Origin: Perspicuibacillus lycopersici
GTDB taxonomy: Bacteria; Bacillota; Bacilli; Bacillales; Caldibacillaceae
DNA: 64,000 bases
Direction of reading: 5' to 3'
NCBI RefSeq assembly: GCF_025660475.1
Contig: NZ_JAOUSF010000001.1
Coordinates: 806,001-870,000, forward strand
Below, piece after piece: positions 46,856 through 55,847 of the stretch. Under the pieces are notes generated by a model. The model searched no databases, was not told where the DNA came from, and saw only the letters and a list, made by a program, of their open reading frames with translations. Position numbers and translations under genes: made by a program. How positions within the stretch are numbered: the stretch's first letter is position 1; every line of letters begins with the position of its first letter.

Positions 46856-47093
46856 AAGAGGCTGGGACAAAAAAAGTATTTTTATGTAAGAGAATCCGAA
46901 CAAAGTTAAGTAGGTAAATTCGCTCCGGAAATATACTTCGCTTTCCGCGGGCATGGCCTTAGCCTCCTCCGCTATGCTTCGTGCGGGGTCTTCGGCTCAT
47001 GCTTTTCCCGCAGGAGTCTACGTATATTTCCTCCGCTATCCGAATTATTGTTCGTCTTACATTTAAACATCAATTATTATGTCCCAGCCTCTT
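46856..47093. repeat. Dispersed inverted-repeat element, long copy with inner module
   Basis: 238 bp with the same perfect 14-bp inverted ends as the copy at 35729. The extra 96 or so bases in the middle contain a GC-richer palindromic module: GGAAATATAC pairs with GTATATTTCC and GCGGG with CCCGC. The short copy's junction looks like recombination between CGCTTTCCG and CGCTATCCG at the module's edges. It lies between the ArsR gene and the defence genes. Confidence 0.88.
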
Positions 47094-47402
47094 TTGCAGA
47101 ATTGCTTTTGGGTGATACTGGTGGTCGGGGTCGAGATAGGTCTTTAAGTATTGATTTTACAATGTTTTGTAATTGCTATGTGTAAAATTTGTGTAATATA
47201 ATTTTGATGTGAACCAAGATGGATGTTTCAACTTCTTATTTCTCCATTATCAACTTGTAAAAGAGCTATCTGTAAAAAATCAATAGCAAGCGCAGTGGAA
47301 TTTACCGTTTACTTAATTATGTCCGGTTAGTTCAGTGCGTGTTGTTTAGATATTAATAACATATATAGAGCTACGTACCCGGAAAGACTATATTTACATT
47401 AA
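47094..47402. other. Intergenic region at the left edge of the defence island
   Basis: About 310 bases between the repeat element and the 3' end of the AbiJ-like gene. I see no gene, clear terminator or attachment-like repeat. Confidence 0.5.
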
Positions 47403-48692
47403 TTATCCAATATTCAAATATTGAATTGCAACCGAAATTAATGATAGGCATCTTTTATAAAAATAATCATAGTGTCTATTATCCTCAATATCTGTTTTTG
47501 TAGTTTCATGATGACGAATTCTAAAGTTATTACCAATAGCCGTAAGTTCATGAAATTCCTTTTCAAACATCATTTTATACGGTTCTTTATTGTTACTCAT
47601 ATCGCAAATAATTCTATTTATCGATTTCTTCTTATCTAATGTGGGAGAGTAATATGTTTTCAGTCTTTCAAAAGCGTCCCAGAGTTTTTCAACGGCAATT
47701 TTCAAATTTCCTTCATCGTAATACTGAATGGCTTCCTGAAGCAACTCTTTGAGTCCTGCCTCTTCAATTAAAACTAATGTGCTTTTTTTTATATGATTGT
47801 CGAAAGTGCTTACAATTTTTCCGTTATCTAATTTCAAATCAAGATCATTCAGCTTCAATATTGCATTAAGTTGCGCTTCGAATTCGTTGGAACAGCTATG
47901 CTTCACAAAAAATTCTATCGTATCCATTACACAGAAAGGCGAACTGTGGTATACAAAATCTTGTAGGCTACTGGTTTCCACATATTGCTTTTGATCATTA
48001 TAGCATTTAGGAGTGTAAAACTGACGTAAATCATTGAAAACTTCTTCGCTTATTGAAACATTATACGAAAATCCTGTTTCATCCGTTTTCTGATAGATGT
48101 CATTATACTTTTCTAGAAGTTGGTAAATCTGATTTCTTGCATTACGTTTAATAGATAATGATATTCTTTTCTCTTTTATCGCTTTTAAATTTCTTTGAGA
48201 GTAAGGAATAAATATACTATTTTCTTCTGGTTGAAATATTCTCCACCCATAGACATCCCGGCTAGATATTTTTGCTGCTGGATAAAGTTCGTATCCATCG
48301 TTTTGCAATAATATGTTTACCTCAGCAAGAAACTCCTTCCAATATCCTTTTTCAAACCTAACTGCTGGATGAAAAATCTCACAAATAAATTTCAAGTATT
48401 TTTCATCGCTACCGTTCTTCAATTGGAATCGTTCATCCTCAAATACCCAACAGGATGGATAATCATCGTTGTTTACCGTATGTTGCCAAATGTCACTTTC
48501 AGCATCCTGAAACCTTGAATCCAAACTCCGCATACTTTTCAAATCATATAATCTTTTGAGAAAATCAAGCTCATTCATCCGACCAAAATAAGGATAGGTA
48601 ACTTTTTTTGTTTCAAACCATTCATCTATTTCAATGCCATTTTGGAACAAATCGAGGATATCACGTTTTGTTATCTCACTAATTCGTTTCAC
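47403..48692 (-). CDS. AbiJ-like abortive-infection protein
   Basis: 429 residues. The N-terminal about 95 residues match the AbiJ N-terminal domain pattern: an opening helix-turn (ITKRDILDLFQNGI), WFG/YFGRMNELDFLKRLYDL, then MRSLDSRFQDAESDIWQHTVNNDDYP and DERFQL. The C-terminal part looks HEPN-like, with a candidate basic motif FRIRHHE near residue 395 and helices on either side; HEPN proteins are often RNases. It starts at GTG 48692, overlapping the preceding gene by 14 bases, so it is translationally coupled. It is the last gene of the defence operon. Confidence 0.75.
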   Translation of the reverse strand: MKRISEITKRDILDLFQNGIEIDEWFETKKVTYPYFGRMNELDFLKRLYDLKSMRSLDSRFQDAESDIWQHTVNNDDYPSCWVFEDERFQLKNGSDEKYLKFICEIFHPAVRFEKGYWKEFLAEVNILLQNDGYELYPAAKISSRDVYGWRIFQPEENSIFIPYSQRNLKAIKEKRISLSIKRNARNQIYQLLEKYNDIYQKTDETGFSYNVSISEEVFNDLRQFYTPKCYNDQKQYVETSSLQDFVYHSSPFCVMDTIEFFVKHSCSNEFEAQLNAILKLNDLDLKLDNGKIVSTFDNHIKKSTLVLIEEAGLKELLQEAIQYYDEGNLKIAVEKLWDAFERLKTYYSPTLDKKKSINRIICDMSNNKEPYKMMFEKEFHELTAIGNNFRIRHHETTKTDIEDNRHYDYFYKRCLSLISVAIQYLNIG

Positions 48693-49494
48693 GGTTTAAA
48701 ATACCTCGACTTTCATAAGTGTCCCAAAGAAAACTAACAAGCGTTATGCTACTGCCAACTGCAAGTTTTGCATGTCGCTCTTCAAGTCCTTTATATGTAG
48801 CACTTTTCCCATGTCCACTACCATAAGGGTTGCGCAACGCTGCCAAATTTGTAGCTATCGCGCGCAAATTGCCCAAAATGGATTTCATCTCACCAGATGC
48901 CGGGGCTGTATCGGGTATATCTTTTGGCATTAGCTTGAGAAGTTTAACAGCTGCACCAGTCAACTGACCGACATCCCAGTTTTTTTCCCACACTACTTCA
49001 TTTTCATCAAGAATAGTTTTACAACAGCTTTCAACCAATTCCTTAGCTTTCCCAATTGCTTCAGTTGGATTTTCAGACTGCATTTTTAACATTAAATCAA
49101 TCTGTGCAGAAAGATATGCACTTGAAAATTTCTCCTTCAGTTCTACAACAACAGAAGCAAGTGGGGTTTTGTTGTATAAGATTCGAGCCATTATATCTTT
49201 GCAGCGGTAATACGTTTTTGAATACTCACCGTCGTTTTCAATTTCGTATTCAAAATAGACTTCATAATAATCTAATAAATCTTTTAACAACTTTACTGTG
49301 TTGTAGTCTGAAGCCTCGTTAATATAAGCCATTAGAGATTTACCCTTAGATAGTTTATACGTCTCACATAATGGAACCCCAACACTTTCCATTGTAAACA
49401 CGTCAAAGTCGTTTGTAGAGAAATTCAGGACATAACCGCTTCTATTAAACAACTTCATAAAAATTCCTTTTTCAATTTGGGATAGATTAGGCAT
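48679..49494 (-). CDS. Abi_C-type abortive-infection family protein
   Basis: 271 residues. The C-terminal half has the Abi_C pattern: AIGKAKELVESCCKTILDE, GAAVKLLKLMP, a NLRAIATNLAALRNPYGSGHGK block with the conserved RNxxGxGHG, and KLAVGSSITLVSFLWDTYE. The N-terminal half (about 1-125) is a helical region with no match I can name. The GHG/RN block resembles HEPN-type catalytic motifs, but activity is inferred. AAAGGGGACG precedes ATG 49494. It follows the helicase gene by 33 bases. Confidence 0.8.
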   Translation of the reverse strand: MPNLSQIEKGIFMKLFNRSGYVLNFSTNDFDVFTMESVGVPLCETYKLSKGKSLMAYINEASDYNTVKLLKDLLDYYEVYFEYEIENDGEYSKTYYRCKDIMARILYNKTPLASVVVELKEKFSSAYLSAQIDLMLKMQSENPTEAIGKAKELVESCCKTILDENEVVWEKNWDVGQLTGAAVKLLKLMPKDIPDTAPASGEMKSILGNLRAIATNLAALRNPYGSGHGKSATYKGLEERHAKLAVGSSITLVSFLWDTYESRGILNRETN

Positions 49495-49527
49495 ATTTCG
49501 TCCCCTTTAATTTTTCATTTAAAAACA

Positions 49528-51432
49528 TTATACGGTTTCTGTAAGATTTTTTGTTACTACATTTGCTTCAATTAATAGATCATATAACGAAGAAATTATA
49601 GATTTCGACTGATATGTTGTTTGCAATTTCCTATATTTCATAATTTCCCGAATTTCACTAAACGTAAAATATACTTCACTTTTTGCTCTAGATAATGCAA
49701 CAAAAAAAGCTCTCATATCAGATTCAGACTGGCTCCTAAAGCTCCAAAAGGCATCATCTTCTAAACCAATAAAGAAAACACATTCATACTCTAACCCTTT
49801 ACTTTTATGAATGGTCATAATCGGTATACTATAAACCCCTAAAAAATCTTCAATTGCTTTATCCCATTGTCTATGATCTACATAAGAATCTATTATTTTT
49901 TGATGAAATTTTTCCCTAGTATTTTTTAATAAGTTGCCAACAAAATACTTTGGATAGTAATTTTTAAATTTAATTAAACTAAAGTATTCTATTATGTCAT
50001 CAAGTATTTGAGGTATTTCATTGTATATGTTACTTATACTATTTATTTTACCTTTTAATAGAGAAATAAATTTTTGAAAGTCTTCTTCAATTTCCCACAT
50101 TGCTTTCAAGTCCTCATTATAATCAATTCCATCCAGCTCAGATTTTAGTTTAATAACTTCTTGCCATCTTGCTGGAGAATTTTTAAATACCGTAAGATAA
50201 AGGGTATTTACTATCAACTGAACATATTCTTCTGACAATATATCCTGATAATCTTTTTCAATCCTTGAATTAATTCCCACATTTTGTAATTCTTCAATAA
50301 TTTGCTTTGCATAAACACTCTCTTGTTGCTTAACAATTATACAAATATCTCGTGGATTAATTGATTGAAGTTTAAGACTTAAAAATTTCGCAATATGCTT
50401 TGCTTCTTGGATATAATCATTAAAAGTCCACACTTCACAAACTCCATCATCTTTTTCCCATTTATCTGTACACTTTACAGGGGGAGTATTATGACTAATT
50501 GCTTGAGATAATACATTTTGTACTTCTATCAATCTCGGAGCAGAACGATGGTTAAAAATTAATTGAAAACTTGTTGCGTTAAAATCAGAAGAATATGCCT
50601 TAAATGAATCAGCCATTGCCCCTGCCCAACCCATAATTCTTTGTTTGTCATCACCAACTGCGGTTAGAACAGATCTCGATCCCAAGAACGCTGATTTTAG
50701 TAAATCATATTGAACATAAGTTGTATCCTGAAATTCATCTAAAAAGATATGGCTATATGTCAATCTTAATGCAGTGTTTATAAATGAATTAAGGTTTAAT
50801 ATATATTCTGCTAATCTAGATATCATAGGAAATGTTAATGAACTTTGAAGAGATGAAGTTCCTTTTATCATTATTTTCCATAGTTCTTTTGTTACCCAAC
50901 CATATAAATCATCTTCTCTTTCGCCAAGTAAATGCAATGGATCTTTAGTAAAACTTCTCACCAGCCGATCCGTTTTTATTTCATATTGCCAATTTGGAAA
51001 GTTAGGATGTTCCTTTTTAATATAACCAGTGGCAATATCCATTACTTCTCGATCATTAAAAACAAGGTTATACTCTCCATCCGGACGCCATCCGCTTGGT
51101 AACGTTAGTCTAAATCTATCTAGAATGGATTTAGCAAAAGAATCAAATGTTCTGGACTCAAACCTCTTCGCTAAATCGCCCCCCACTCTCTTTTCTACTC
51201 TCTTTTTTAAATTATCAGCTGCATCAACCTTAAAACTGATTGCAAGTATCTTTTGAGGATCTTTACATATATTTGTCTCCAATAAATAAGAAGCACGTTG
51301 GGCTAGCAATTCTGACTTTCCTGCCCCCGGTCCAGCAATTACCAAAGTATTTTCTTGACTTCTTACGACTTGATTAGCAGCTTCCTCTAGAACTATCCCA
51401 TCTGTAGGTTTCCATAATTCCTCTTTTATCAT
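49528..51432 (-). CDS. UvrD/PcrA-like helicase, GajB-like
   Basis: 634 residues of superfamily 1A helicase. Walker A is GPGAGKS at 34-40, DEFQDT at 232-237, motif III VGDDKQRIMGWAGA, motif V MTIHKSKGLEYE near 540, and motif VI FFVALSRAK near 585. It follows the OLD-type nuclease gene by only 8 bases. The pairing of a class 2 OLD nuclease with a UvrD helicase is the Gabija pattern; this helicase is longer than the usual GajB of about 500 residues. It probably senses or unwinds damaged phage DNA to trigger the nuclease. Confidence 0.88.
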   Translation of the reverse strand: MIKEELWKPTDGIVLEEAANQVVRSQENTLVIAGPGAGKSELLAQRASYLLETNICKDPQKILAISFKVDAADNLKKRVEKRVGGDLAKRFESRTFDSFAKSILDRFRLTLPSGWRPDGEYNLVFNDREVMDIATGYIKKEHPNFPNWQYEIKTDRLVRSFTKDPLHLLGEREDDLYGWVTKELWKIMIKGTSSLQSSLTFPMISRLAEYILNLNSFINTALRLTYSHIFLDEFQDTTYVQYDLLKSAFLGSRSVLTAVGDDKQRIMGWAGAMADSFKAYSSDFNATSFQLIFNHRSAPRLIEVQNVLSQAISHNTPPVKCTDKWEKDDGVCEVWTFNDYIQEAKHIAKFLSLKLQSINPRDICIIVKQQESVYAKQIIEELQNVGINSRIEKDYQDILSEEYVQLIVNTLYLTVFKNSPARWQEVIKLKSELDGIDYNEDLKAMWEIEEDFQKFISLLKGKINSISNIYNEIPQILDDIIEYFSLIKFKNYYPKYFVGNLLKNTREKFHQKIIDSYVDHRQWDKAIEDFLGVYSIPIMTIHKSKGLEYECVFFIGLEDDAFWSFRSQSESDMRAFFVALSRAKSEVYFTFSEIREIMKYRKLQTTYQSKSIISSLYDLLIEANVVTKNLTETV

Positions 51433-51440
51433 TACATCAC

Positions 51441-53408
51441 CTACAAACTAATCAAACTTCTAATTTTATTGATTAATCTTTCGAAAACTTCTGGACACTT
51501 TTCTATTAACTCGCTATCGGATAACCCTGCTATAGCATCAATATGAGTACTTGGTTTACCTCTACCTAAAAATAGAGAGTTGTACCATACCATTAATTCA
51601 TGTTGTTCCTCCGAATATGTATAGCCAGTTGCATTTTCATTTTTTAGTGTAGCTTGAATGGATGATATAACCTTTTTTCTATAATTATCTGGTTCAGTCT
51701 CTTTATCTGGCAATCTAGGTCCTATTCTCATTGTTTTTTTATATTCAGTCGGGAATCTTTCTAACATAAGAAAGTCAATATCTAACGGACTCGAAAAATA
51801 GACATTGTATTCTTCTAACATTAATATCCATGATGACAAAATAGGTACATCTATTTTCCATTCATGCATTTTATTAAATTCATCATCTGATAAAATCCCT
51901 CCTTTAACTTTCAATAATTTATTTCTATCGTAACCATTTTCAATTAGTTCTTTAATTACATACTTAATCCTACTCCAACCGCCACCACCACGTTCTAAAT
52001 CTAAATCCAGCAACGTTATATGGGGGATATTTAATTGATTAAGTAATCTCCACATATGGTTTACGTGTCTTCCACCTAATGGAACTACTGAAATTCCTGT
52101 GTCATATGAAGAAATTTCTTTTACCTTTAATAATTTTGGTAGAATTATTTCTTCAGTATCTCCTTCACCTAGAACTACAAGTTTTGCAAAGTAAACTTCT
52201 GGATATGCTTTAATAGCTTCTTTTATATATGTATATGCATCGGAACTTTTACTAGGCAGTATAATACTGTTAACAACAGTAGAACCTGTAGTTTTATCAA
52301 TTCTTAAATGACATAACTCTTCTGGTGAAATATTTTTAATTATAGATTCACTATGAGATGTTAACAGTACTTGTGCATTGCTTATTTGGGATATCTCATT
52401 TAAGTTTTCTACTACCTTCCCCAACAAATGTGGAGATATATGATTTTCCGGTTCTTCAACAGCTAAAATTGTTAGTGCTGCACCTGAATTATTTGAAATT
52501 TTTTCCTCTACCTCTAATAATGATGATACTAGGGATAAATAAAATAAAGATTGCAAACCGTCACCTAACTTATCTACAGTATAAGGATTAGATTCAACAG
52601 ATGGTGAAAATTGCACCTCTATTTTACTTAGTATAGATTCTAGTGTAGTACTATTGAATTCAAGTTTAGCCTCATTATAACGTGAGTCACTATGGTATTT
52701 TTTCCACTGTTCTCCTATAATCTCTTTTACTCCATCTACGCCTTCAATACTATTGAATAAATCATTAACTGGACTCATTTCATCCTTTATTTGTTGGTTC
52801 ATATCTTCTGGCCAACTGATACTTTTTAAAATTCTTGAAAGAATAGTCCCTGAAGCGTTCTTTAACTGTTTCATTGGTTCCCTAATGGCAGGAACGTAAA
52901 GCATTTGAATTTTGGAACGTTGATGGGGAGAAACTGGGAGAAGAGATTCTTCTGTAACTTCCTCACCTTCTGGAACATTTATAAAAAATAAGTTTTGTTG
53001 AATATCACCATCAGGAGTATTATCTGAATACCAATTACCTACCAATCTCATTCTTACATATGGTCTTTGATCTGAAGAATCTATAGTGAAATGTGAGAAA
53101 AATGGTGGAACACTGAACTCTCCATCATTTCCCTCATTCTCTAGTTCAGGAAATTCAATTTTGACTTCTATGTATAAACCCAATTCTTTTATTGTATTTA
53201 TATCTACGTCATTAGGAATATTAAAGTCCCCTTTTACAAGTCTACGTTCACTCTGAGTTACACCAAACATTTTTTGCAGAGCCTGAAGTGCGGCTGTTTT
53301 CCCAGAACTATTGCTACCAATTAATGTTGTGATATCTGATAGATTAATTTGCTTCTCTGTCTCACCAAAGCTTCTAAAATTATTTATTATAAGTTTTGTA
53401 ATTATCAA
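51441..53408 (-). CDS. OLD-family ATPase/TOPRIM nuclease, GajA-like
   Basis: 655 residues. An ABC-type ATPase comes first: FRSFGE opening, Walker A GSNSSGKT at 31-38, signature-like GDGLQSLFYLSL, Walker B LTILAVEEPENHISP near 312-326, and the switch His in LLTSHSES. A TOPRIM nuclease domain follows: LVVLGEGDTEE (Glu415) and TLLDLDLERGGGG (about 465-476) supply the metal ligands. The start is TTG 53408, 6 bases after GGAGGGGAG. It is the first gene of the four-gene defence operon. Confidence 0.9.
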   Translation of the reverse strand: MIITKLIINNFRSFGETEKQINLSDITTLIGSNSSGKTAALQALQKMFGVTQSERRLVKGDFNIPNDVDINTIKELGLYIEVKIEFPELENEGNDGEFSVPPFFSHFTIDSSDQRPYVRMRLVGNWYSDNTPDGDIQQNLFFINVPEGEEVTEESLLPVSPHQRSKIQMLYVPAIREPMKQLKNASGTILSRILKSISWPEDMNQQIKDEMSPVNDLFNSIEGVDGVKEIIGEQWKKYHSDSRYNEAKLEFNSTTLESILSKIEVQFSPSVESNPYTVDKLGDGLQSLFYLSLVSSLLEVEEKISNNSGAALTILAVEEPENHISPHLLGKVVENLNEISQISNAQVLLTSHSESIIKNISPEELCHLRIDKTTGSTVVNSIILPSKSSDAYTYIKEAIKAYPEVYFAKLVVLGEGDTEEIILPKLLKVKEISSYDTGISVVPLGGRHVNHMWRLLNQLNIPHITLLDLDLERGGGGWSRIKYVIKELIENGYDRNKLLKVKGGILSDDEFNKMHEWKIDVPILSSWILMLEEYNVYFSSPLDIDFLMLERFPTEYKKTMRIGPRLPDKETEPDNYRKKVISSIQATLKNENATGYTYSEEQHELMVWYNSLFLGRGKPSTHIDAIAGLSDSELIEKCPEVFERLINKIRSLISL

Positions 53409-53585
53409 TGAAAACTCCCCTCCATCTTATATTGTTTATAACGTCTATATTTAATCTAATTATACATTATTTTACAATGTTCGATAAATTAGACTACTCT
53501 AAATTGTTATTTTCAAAGAACAGCAAATGGAATACACCCATTTCAAAGTATCCTAATTTATTGTAAATTATCATGAATAAACAAA

Positions 53586-53628
53586 GAAAAGATGGCCTTG
53601 TTTCAAAATTATACAAAGCCAACTTTTC
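53586..53628 (-). terminator. Terminator after the two tiny ORFs
   Basis: A 16-bp stem with two mismatches (GAAAAG-TGGC-TTGT arms), followed on the reverse strand by CTTTTCTTTGTTT. It lies behind the tiny ORF pair and before the defence operon. Confidence 0.65.
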
Positions 53629-53705
53629 ATTAATTTTTATGATTATTCCTCTTACTAGATACCACTCTCAATTCATAAACTCTAGTAAATTACACCATTA
53701 TGTCA

Positions 53706-53819
53706 TTACCATCTACTAAGGCTCATTACTCTTTTCATTTGAAGCACTAATCGATTGTTCTCATCAAACACCAGTGGCTCATTCTCCGGAAAAGTATATA
53801 TTGTCTCCCCTGACTTCAT
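53706..53819 (-). CDS. Tiny ORF, 37 residues, coupled to upstream tiny ORF
   Basis: Starts at ATG 53819, which overlaps the TGA stop of the upstream tiny gene, and encodes MKSGETIYTFPENEPLVFDE followed by NNRLVLQMKRVMSLSRW. It has no separate ribosome site, so translation would depend on coupling. Function unknown. The two frames are followed by a terminator, which supports a real small transcription unit. Confidence 0.45.
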   Translation of the reverse strand: MKSGETIYTFPENEPLVFDENNRLVLQMKRVMSLSRW

Positions 53820-53935
53820 CTTTTTTTGATAACGGATATTGCAATACCATGTGCTTCTTCTAGAGATAACGCATCGATAACACCCAACTTAACATCACTT
53901 TCCTCCGACAATTTCACTACATAATACTTATTCAA
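53816..53935 (-). CDS. Tiny ORF, 39 residues
   Basis: Starts at TTG 53935, 7 bases after a strong GGAGGG. It encodes MNKYYVVKLSEESDVKLGVI followed by DALSLEEAHGIAISVIKKR. The strand-helix pattern with a basic tail looks protein-like. I do not recognise the family. It is just upstream of the Gabija-like operon and could be a small regulator or a remnant of a mobile element. Confidence 0.55.
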   Translation of the reverse strand: MNKYYVVKLSEESDVKLGVIDALSLEEAHGIAISVIKKR

Positions 53936-53969
53936 ATAAAATCCCTCCAAAAAGTTATTTATAAAAAAA

Positions 53970-54016
53970 CATCGGTAGGAATGCTACGACTATTTTCGTC
54001 ACACATCCTACCGATG
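53970..54016. terminator. Strong hairpin, bidirectional terminator
   Basis: CATCGGTAGGA and TCCTACCGATG form an 11-bp perfect stem, with a small inner GAC/GTC stem. T runs follow on both strands (ATTTTT on +, TTTTTTT on -). No convincing gene ends immediately before it. Confidence 0.75.
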
Positions 54017-54020
54017 ATTT

Positions 54021-54426
54021 TTAACTGATTCTTGAACCCAAAAGGTTCATCTATTAAATTTGTTTGTAAAAAGAAAAAGTAGATAAAATCTATCATATAT
54101 TATTATTCTATCTTACACTTTGCCTCTTTTTAACCCTTTTCATTGTATTAATTTCCCCTAAAATAATAATTTCACTTAACTGATGATAGAGCTGATTGAA
54201 GTCCTTATTTGTTGTTACTTCCATAGGATCACTACGATTATGGTTAAGATAATAAAAAAGTCCCCCAGTATTGAAACTGGAGGACATTCCTTTTATATGG
54301 TTCCTACCAAAAACCATAAAATTTTTCGACCATAGAGGCCGCTTCATCGCAAATATTATTATTTCAAATTACTCGCCAAACTTCAATGATCCTTTATCAA
54401 TTTCCCCTATACTTCACTAATTATGA
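54021..54426. other. Gene-poor stretch with an embedded terminator
   Basis: About 400 bases. A 79-codon reverse frame at 54108-54347 is judged spurious because a terminator lies inside it and no ribosome site precedes it. A small TGAACC/GGTTCA hairpin lies near 54037-54053. Confidence 0.5.
54248..54285 (-). terminator. Intrinsic terminator after the 132-residue protein gene
   Basis: On the reverse strand GTCCTCCAGT pairs with ACTGGGGGAC (one wobble) around TTCAAT, followed by TTTTTTATT. It is a textbook intrinsic terminator about 140 bases behind the gene ending at 54427. Confidence 0.85.
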
Positions 54427-54825
54427 TCAATAAGAAAATGCCAAACACTGCTTTTTACTATTTGATAAAAAGAATGTCTTTTTCCCCGTTAGAACTTCCG
54501 GGTCAATATTTAAATAGTCTTTGTACATTCTGTATTCATAATCAGCGTTGTTAAGTGTTGGCTGTGGATGCTGAAGTTCCTCTTTAGGGCTAATAAATGG
54601 TCTATCTATCTCTAAAGCAAATATTTTTCCTTTTACACCTCTGCTAAATGATTCCACTTCAGCAATACCCATGTATCTCCATATTTTTTTGTCTTCATCA
54701 AAAACTATAGCTGCATTTTTTATTTTTCTTTCTAAATCACGTTCTCGAATGCCTAATTCCCTTGCTAATGCACCAATTGTTGTCCCATTGTTTAAACGTA
54801 CAATTACTTCATTTAATGTCATCAT
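54427..54825 (-). CDS. Hypothetical protein with helix-turn-helix-like N-terminus
   Basis: 132 residues, not recognised. The N-terminal part (LNEVIVRLNNGTTIGALARELGIRERDLERKI) has a helix-turn-helix look, followed by a short strand pair (AIVFDEDKKIWRYMG). The middle and end are charged and rich in Tyr and Asp, with a basic tail. GGAGG precedes ATG 54825 at 5 bases, and the gene has a terminator. A DNA-binding role is possible. Such genes occur among mobile-element cargo, which fits the location between two defence operons. Confidence 0.6.
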   Translation of the reverse strand: MMTLNEVIVRLNNGTTIGALARELGIRERDLERKIKNAAIVFDEDKKIWRYMGIAEVESFSRGVKGKIFALEIDRPFISPKEELQHPQPTLNNADYEYRMYKDYLNIDPEVLTGKKTFFLSNSKKQCLAFSY

Positions 54826-55465
54826 GTAACCTCCAATATTTTAAATCATTATATCTTTGGACATGATGAATTCGAATAGTATTTTTTAAAAATTATAATG
54901 GAATTAATTCTAACGTTTATCCAAATCAATTCCGATTTTGAATGGATTGTTCTAGGCAATCTGCAGGGTTTTTTTCTTTATCTATTCCTATTTAGTTCAA
55001 AATGCTTGCTAATTTCTCTTTTTATTTAATCATAGTCCTTTTAATAGTTACTATTAATGATCGCCATTTTATCATGCGTTGTTATTTTCACCTTTTTCCT
55101 AAGTGGTTATTACCTTACACTTATGAAGGATGTCAATATCTATGCCTTCAAAAAATATAGGTTCCAATATTAGATACCATTATTAGTATCTAACAGAAGA
55201 TACCATACTCTTTTTGGGCAGTTTCATAGACATAATTGGGTATACCTTAATATACCCAATTATAGCTATGAACGACTTCATATATCTGATGCCTCAAACC
55301 CCTTACTAATACAATGTTTTTTATTTAAATTACCTACCTTTCGAGCCGACAAATATACTTTATAAACCTCAAAGTTTAACGTGTAAATGTCAAATTTCTA
55401 TAGCTAACTTTGAACCTGATTAATAGATATTTTTGTTTGAAAAGTTGCGGATATTGATAATTATT
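54826..55465. other. Gene-free AT-rich region with a long hairpin
   Basis: About 640 bases without a supported gene. At 55223-55272 the sequence forms a long stem: TTCATAG/CTATGAA outside and ATAATTGGGTATA/TATACCCAATTAT inside, separated by 2-base gaps, with a CCTTAA loop. No T run follows. Decayed mobile DNA or an unrecognised structured RNA are both possible. Confidence 0.55.
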
Positions 55466-55687
55466 TCATACCTTATCATCATAAACCGAATAACTAAAAT
55501 CAATATAATCATCTAGTTCAGCTTTTTCTTCAGAATGATTGATTCCCCATCCGTAACGTTGAAAGTCCCGACCACCGTCTATAAAAATTTCACCACACTT
55601 ACATCGTTTAAAATCATTGCTATGCTTTGACTCGATAATGTCGTTGCATTTTTTACAGCGTACTTTGTTTACAAGTATTTTTTTCAT
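55466..55687 (-). CDS. Small zinc-ribbon-like protein (DUF7695-type)
   Basis: 73 residues. The N-terminal half has a CxxC...CxC pattern (VRCKKCNDIIESK ... FKRCKCGEIFIDGG) that should bind one zinc ion. It is followed by RDFQRYGWG and an acidic tail. The same layout occurs in a family of small Bacillus proteins of unknown role, often near mobile or defence genes. AAGGATG precedes ATG 55687. Confidence 0.75.
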   Translation of the reverse strand: MKKILVNKVRCKKCNDIIESKHSNDFKRCKCGEIFIDGGRDFQRYGWGINHSEEKAELDDYIDFSYSVYDDKV

Positions 55688-55720
55688 AAGATCATCCTTA
55701 TCGAATTCCTTGTTATTTTA

Positions 55721-55752
55721 GGGCAATAGAAAAGGATTTACTTCTATTGCCC
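55721..55752. terminator. Hairpin between zinc-ribbon gene and restriction gene
   Basis: GGGCAATAGA and TCTATTGCCC form a perfect 10-bp stem with a 12-base loop. On the reverse strand it is downstream of the restriction subunit gene; its T run is weak (CTAAAATAA), so termination is uncertain. Confidence 0.5.
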
Positions 55753-55847
55753 TATAGTATTTGTAAATTAGTATTTAGATTATAAGTAATATTAGCTCCT
55801 TGTTTAAAAAATAAAAATGCGCGAAAGAGCAAAATGATTAGCTACTA

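Noticed and set aside
46711..46954. Short frames on both strands around 46.7-46.95 kb
   Set aside because: They run into the dispersed inverted-repeat element and have no coding features of their own.
54108..54347. 79-codon reverse-strand frame
   Set aside because: A textbook intrinsic terminator (54248-54285) lies inside it in the same direction, and no ribosome site precedes its start.
55806..55840. Possible left end of a transposon (AAATGCGCGAAAGAGCAAAAT resembling the complement of the repeats near 63370)
   Set aside because: The similarity is limited to short AT-rich words and GCGC; without a target duplication or longer match it could be chance.
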